Of a DNA stretch of 40,469 nt, positions 37,462 through 40,469 are shown in pieces (the first letter of the stretch is position 1; each line of letters starts with the position of its first letter). The translations under genes were made by a program, and so were the position numbers. The notes under the pieces were generated by a model. It did not search any database. It saw only the letters and a program-made list of their open reading frames with translations, and was not told the origin of the DNA. This stretch comes from Streptomyces composti (GTDB lineage: Bacteria; Actinomycetota; Actinomycetes; Streptomycetales; Streptomycetaceae): positions 1 through 40,469 of the forward strand of contig NZ_JAATEM010000044.1 in the NCBI RefSeq assembly GCF_012034205.1, given 5' to 3'.

Positions 37462-37467
37462 TAGCGT
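37462..37467 (+). promoter_or_regulatory. -10 element giving a predicted leaderless dapA mRNA
   Basis: TAGCGT ends 7 nt before the dapA ATG, the same distance as in front of the GNAT gene at 1077. No ribosome-binding site is present, which supports a leaderless transcript. The -35 region is poor. Confidence 0.5.
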
Positions 37468-37474
37468 GTTACCC

Positions 37475-38374
37475 ATGGCTCCGACCTCCACTCCGCAGAC
37501 CCCCTTCGGGCGGGTCCTCACCGCCATGGTCACGCCCTTCACGGCGGACGGCGCACTCGACCTCGACGGCGCACAGCGGCTCGCCACCCACCTGGTGGAC
37601 GCAGGCAACGACGGCCTGATCATCAACGGCACCACCGGCGAGTCCCCCACCACCAGCGACGCGGAGAAAAGGGATCTCGTACGGGCGGTACTGGAGGCCG
37701 TCGGCGACCGCGCCCACGTGGTGGCCGGAGTCGGCACCAACGACACCCACCACAGCATCGAGCTGGCCCGCACCGCCGAGCGCACCGGCGCCCACGGCCT
37801 GCTGGTCGTCACGCCGTACTACAACAAGCCCCCGCAGGAGGGCCTGTACCGGCACTTCACGGCCATCGCCGACGCCACCGACCTGCCCGTCATGCTCTAC
37901 GACATCCCCGGCCGCAGCGGTGTCCCGATCAACACCGAGACGATCGTCCGGCTCGCCGAGCACCCGAGGATCGTCGCCAACAAGGACGCCAAGGGCGACC
38001 TCGGCCGCGCCAGCTGGGCCATCGCCCGCTCCGGCCTCGCCTGGTACTCCGGCGACGACATGCTCAACCTGCCGCTGCTCTCCGTGGGCGCGGTCGGCTT
38101 CGTCTCCGTCGTCGGCCACCTGGTCACCCCCGAGCTGCGCGCCCTGGTCGAGGCGTACACCTCCGGCGACGTCCAGAAGGCCACCGAGATCCACCAGAAG
38201 CTGCTCCCGGTCTACACGGGCATGTTCCGCACCCAGGGCGTGATGACCACCAAGGCGGCCCTCACCCTGCAGGGCCTGCCCGCCGGACCCCTGCGGCCGC
38301 CCATGGCCGAGTGCACCCCGGAGGAGATCGAGCAGCTCAAGATCGATCTTGCCGCCGGCGGGGTACAGCTCTAG
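37475..38374 (+). CDS. dapA: 4-hydroxy-tetrahydrodipicolinate synthase
   Basis: A 299-residue DapA, a class I aldolase condensing pyruvate with aspartate semialdehyde. The Schiff-base lysine is in VANKDAKGD; the proton-relay tyrosine is in VVTPYYNKP; NGTTGESPTTSDAEK binds the substrate. Length fits the family. ATG 37475 has no ribosome-binding site; TAGCGT 7 nt upstream implies a leaderless mRNA. An in-frame codon at 37466 overlaps that hexamer and was not used. rnj follows after 155 nt. Confidence 0.95.
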   Translation: MAPTSTPQTPFGRVLTAMVTPFTADGALDLDGAQRLATHLVDAGNDGLIINGTTGESPTTSDAEKRDLVRAVLEAVGDRAHVVAGVGTNDTHHSIELARTAERTGAHGLLVVTPYYNKPPQEGLYRHFTAIADATDLPVMLYDIPGRSGVPINTETIVRLAEHPRIVANKDAKGDLGRASWAIARSGLAWYSGDDMLNLPLLSVGAVGFVSVVGHLVTPELRALVEAYTSGDVQKATEIHQKLLPVYTGMFRTQGVMTTKAALTLQGLPAGPLRPPMAECTPEEIEQLKIDLAAGGVQL

Positions 38375-38386
38375 ACAACAGACTTC

Positions 38387-38402
38387 GCGCGAGCGCTCGC
38401 GC
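38387..38402 (+). other. 16-bp GC palindrome after dapA
   Basis: GCGCGAGCGCTCGCGC is a perfect palindrome 12 nt beyond the dapA stop. It could form a short hairpin that weakens readthrough into rnj, or be a protein-binding site. Confidence 0.4.
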
Positions 38403-38475
38403 ACCGGACTCCACAACTGAATAGGCGGGCCACCGGTGCCCGCACCCCGTACGACAACTGCTTCTGCACGAACGT

Positions 38476-38514
38476 CACGCGCGCCACGTGCCCCACCGGT
38501 ACGTGGCGCGCGTG
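38476..38514 (+). promoter_or_regulatory. 14-bp hairpin in the rnj leader
   Basis: CACGCGCGCCACGT (38476-38489) pairs perfectly with ACGTGGCGCGCGTG (38501-38514) around an 11-nt loop. It ends 3 nt before the TGAGGAGAG ribosome-binding stretch. The long perfect duplex is a possible RNase III or RNase J target in the mRNA of RNase J itself. Confidence 0.55.
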
Positions 38515-38529
38515 GTTGAGGAGAGTCTT

Positions 38530-40215
38530 TTGAGTCATCCGCATCCTGAACTCGGCCCGCCCCCGCCGCTGGCCGACGGCGCCCTGCGCGTCACGCCACT
38601 CGGCGGCCTGGGCGAGATCGGCCGGAACATGACGGTCTTCGAATACGGCGGCCGCCTGCTGATCGTCGACTGCGGAGTGCTCTTCCCCGAGGAGGAGCAG
38701 CCCGGAATCGACCTGATCCTGCCGGACTTCTCGTCCATCCGGGACCGTCTCGACGACATCGAGGGCATCGTCCTCACCCACGGTCACGAGGACCACATCG
38801 GCGGCGTCCCCTTCCTGCTGCGTGAGAAGCCGGACATCCCGCTGATCGGCTCCAAGCTGACCCTCGCCCTGATCGAGGCGAAGCTCCAGGAGCACCGCAT
38901 CCGTCCCTACACCCTGGAGGTGGCGGAGGGCCACCGCGAGCGCATCGGCCCCTTCGACTGCGAGTTCATCGCGGTCAACCACTCCATCCCGGACGCGCTC
39001 GCGGTCGCCGTGCGCACTCCCGCGGGCATGGTCGTCCACACCGGCGACTTCAAGATGGACCAGCTGCCGCTGGACAACCGCCTCACGGATCTACACGCGT
39101 TCGCCCGGCTGAGCGAGGAGGGCATCGACCTCCTCCTGTCCGACTCCACCAACGCGGAGGTCCCCGGCTTCACCCCGCACGAGCGCGACATCTCCAATGT
39201 GCTCCGCCAGGTGTTCGCCGGCGCCCGCAAGCGGATCATCGTGGCCAGCTTCGCCAGCCACGTCCACCGCATCCAGCAGATCCTGGACGCCGCCCACGAG
39301 TACGGCCGCCGGGTCGCCTTCGTCGGGCGCTCCATGGTCCGCAACATGGGCATCGCCCGCGACCTCGGCTATCTCAAGGTCCCCCCGGGCCTGGTGGTGG
39401 ACGTCAAGAGCCTGGACGACCTGCCCGATCACGAGGTGGTCCTGGTCTGCACCGGCTCCCAGGGCGAGCCCATGGCCGCCCTGTCGCGCATGGCCAACCG
39501 CGACCACCAGATCCGGATCGTCGAGGGCGACACCGTGATCCTGGCGTCCTCCCTGATCCCGGGCAACGAGAACGCGGTCTACCGCGTCATCAACGGCCTC
39601 ACCCGCTGGGGCGCCAACGTCGTCCACAAGGGCAACGCCAAGGTCCACGTCTCCGGCCACGCCTCCGCGGGCGAGCTGCTGTACTTCTACAACATCTGCC
39701 GCCCGCGCAACCTGATGCCGGTCCACGGCGAATGGCGGCACCTGCGGGCCAACGCGGAACTGGGCGCGCTGACCGGCGTCCCCCACGACCGCATCGTCAT
39801 CGCCGAGGACGGCGTCGCCGTCGACCTGATCGAGGGCAAGGCCAAGATCTCCGGCAAGGTCCAGGCGGGCTACGTCTACGTCGACGGTCTCTCCGTCGGC
39901 GACGTCGGCGAGCCGGCCCTGAAGGACCGCAAGATCCTCGGCGACGAGGGCATCATCTCGGTCTTCGTCGTCCTCGACTCCTCGACCGGAAAGATCACCG
40001 GCGGTCCGCACATCCAGGCCCGCGGCTCCGGCATCGACGACTCGGCCTTCGGCGAGGTGATCCCGAAGATCACCGAGACGCTGGAGCGCTCCGCCCAGGA
40101 CGGCGTCGTCGAACCGCACCAGATGCAGCAGCTCGTCCGCCGCACGCTGGGCAAGTGGGTCTCCGACACCTACCGGCGCCGGCCCATGATCCTGCCCGTC
40201 GTGGTGGAGGTCTGA
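38530..40215 (+). CDS. rnj: Ribonuclease J
   Basis: A 561-residue RNase J, a metallo-beta-lactamase/beta-CASP nuclease with endo- and 5'-3' exonuclease activities in rRNA maturation and mRNA decay. The metal site HGHEDHIGG is intact, with HTGDFKMD further on. The beta-CASP region includes CTGSQGEPMAALSRMA, VSGHAS and NLMPVHGEWRHL. The C-terminal domain ends RRPMILPVVVEV. TTG 38530 is chosen: GAGGAG lies 6-7 nt upstream, and upstream codons lie in the 14-bp hairpin. Length matches streptomycete RNase J. Confidence 0.95.
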   Translation: MSHPHPELGPPPPLADGALRVTPLGGLGEIGRNMTVFEYGGRLLIVDCGVLFPEEEQPGIDLILPDFSSIRDRLDDIEGIVLTHGHEDHIGGVPFLLREKPDIPLIGSKLTLALIEAKLQEHRIRPYTLEVAEGHRERIGPFDCEFIAVNHSIPDALAVAVRTPAGMVVHTGDFKMDQLPLDNRLTDLHAFARLSEEGIDLLLSDSTNAEVPGFTPHERDISNVLRQVFAGARKRIIVASFASHVHRIQQILDAAHEYGRRVAFVGRSMVRNMGIARDLGYLKVPPGLVVDVKSLDDLPDHEVVLVCTGSQGEPMAALSRMANRDHQIRIVEGDTVILASSLIPGNENAVYRVINGLTRWGANVVHKGNAKVHVSGHASAGELLYFYNICRPRNLMPVHGEWRHLRANAELGALTGVPHDRIVIAEDGVAVDLIEGKAKISGKVQAGYVYVDGLSVGDVGEPALKDRKILGDEGIISVFVVLDSSTGKITGGPHIQARGSGIDDSAFGEVIPKITETLERSAQDGVVEPHQMQQLVRRTLGKWVSDTYRRRPMILPVVVEV

Positions 40216-40259
40216 GCCCCGCCTGACGGCCCGTCGGTCCGCCGGCAGGGCGCGAACTG

Positions 40260-40299
40260 GGAGCGGGGCGGCTCGATTTGCATCGAGCCGCCCCGCTCC
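40260..40299 (+). terminator. rnj terminator hairpin
   Basis: An 18-bp perfect stem (40260-40277 with 40282-40299, beginning GGAGCGGGGCGG) with a 4-nt TTGC loop, 45 nt after the rnj stop. A short T-run (GTTT) follows a few bases later. It is the strongest hairpin in the window. Confidence 0.85.
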
Positions 40300-40374
40300 A
40301 GTACGTTTACAACTCCTCCCGATCGGGCACCCGGCCACCTCGTGCGTCGGAGACAACCGCCCGGAGGGGGAGGG

Positions 40375-40469
40375 AAATCCGACTCAGAATCTCTGATAAA
40401 GTCGGGTGCGCCGGAAAGGGAATCGCGCAAGCGGAACCCGGAAAGGCACCGAGGAAATCGGATCGGCAA
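40375..40469 (+). promoter_or_regulatory. Probable rRNA operon promoter/leader (start of a 16S leader)
   Basis: The AT-richer sequence with CTGATAAAGTCGGG, CGCCGGAAAGGGAA, AAGCGGAACCCGGAAAGG and CGAGGAAATCGGATCGG resembles streptomycete rrn tandem promoters and 16S leaders, as I remember them. It directly follows a strong terminator and is open to the window edge. The 16S gene itself is not in the window, so this is inference from pattern. Confidence 0.55.

Noticed and set aside
40170..40469. Minus-strand open frame at the right edge
   Set aside because: It crosses the rnj terminator and the probable rRNA leader and has no coding character.

Overview
The window is high-GC actinobacterial chromosome, almost certainly Streptomyces. 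The third-position GC bias is extreme, GTG and TTG starts are common, and the gene order matches the conserved core proS - rimP/nusA/ylxR/infB/ylxP/rbfA/truB/ribF - rpsO/pnp - M16 protease/dapB - thyX - dapA - rnj. As I remember it, this is the S. coelicolor SCO5696-SCO5745 neighbourhood.

Layout. 1-1607: the last codons of a gene that is probably ispG, then two GNAT acetyltransferases. 1680-3380: proS, closed by a strong hairpin. 3381-3885: a gene-free convergent gap holding a tandem array of 34/35-bp repeats. 3886-6031 (minus): a three-gene operon of a Tat/Sec-type lipoprotein, a ferritin-like protein and an APH-fold protein whose catalytic loop is degenerate. 6234-13175 (plus): the translation/transcription operon rimP-nusA-ylxR-infB-ylxP-rbfA-truB. 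The infB leader carries three start/stop-overlapping micro-ORFs. 13414-16977: a large protein joining a catalytically dead trypsin-like domain to a STAND-type NTPase. 17159-18121: ribF. 18342-24359 (minus): a complete peptide/nickel-type ABC importer with an unusual membrane-anchored, non-lipoprotein binding protein. 24682-28092 (minus): an EspI-like (MinD/ParA family) ATPase with very long disordered tails. 28394-29410 (minus): an unknown membrane-anchored or secreted protein. 29572-29904 (minus): a DUF397 protein that I take to be the developmental regulator BldB. 30222-35718 (plus): rpsO, pnp, an M16 protease, dapB and a small membrane protein. 35821-36372 (minus): a PH-domain membrane protein. 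36521-40215 (plus): thyX, dapA and rnj (RNase J). The last ~100 bases look like the tandem-promoter/leader of an rRNA operon whose 16S gene starts beyond the window.

How the genes work together. Most are housekeeping genes: translation initiation and ribosome maturation (rimP, infB, rbfA, truB, rpsO), transcription elongation (nusA), RNA decay (pnp, rnj), lysine/peptidoglycan precursors (dapA, dapB), flavin cofactors and flavin-dependent thymidylate synthesis (ribF, thyX). The accessory interest lies in the control elements around them (infB, bldB, pnp, dapA and rnj leaders), in the pseudoprotease-NTPase between truB and ribF, in the pseudokinase operon, and in the EspI-like/BldB stretch. In S. 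coelicolor an ESX/type VII secretion locus surrounds bldB at this place, but here no ESX genes are seen. Functions are assigned from protein sequence read by eye; no database search was run.
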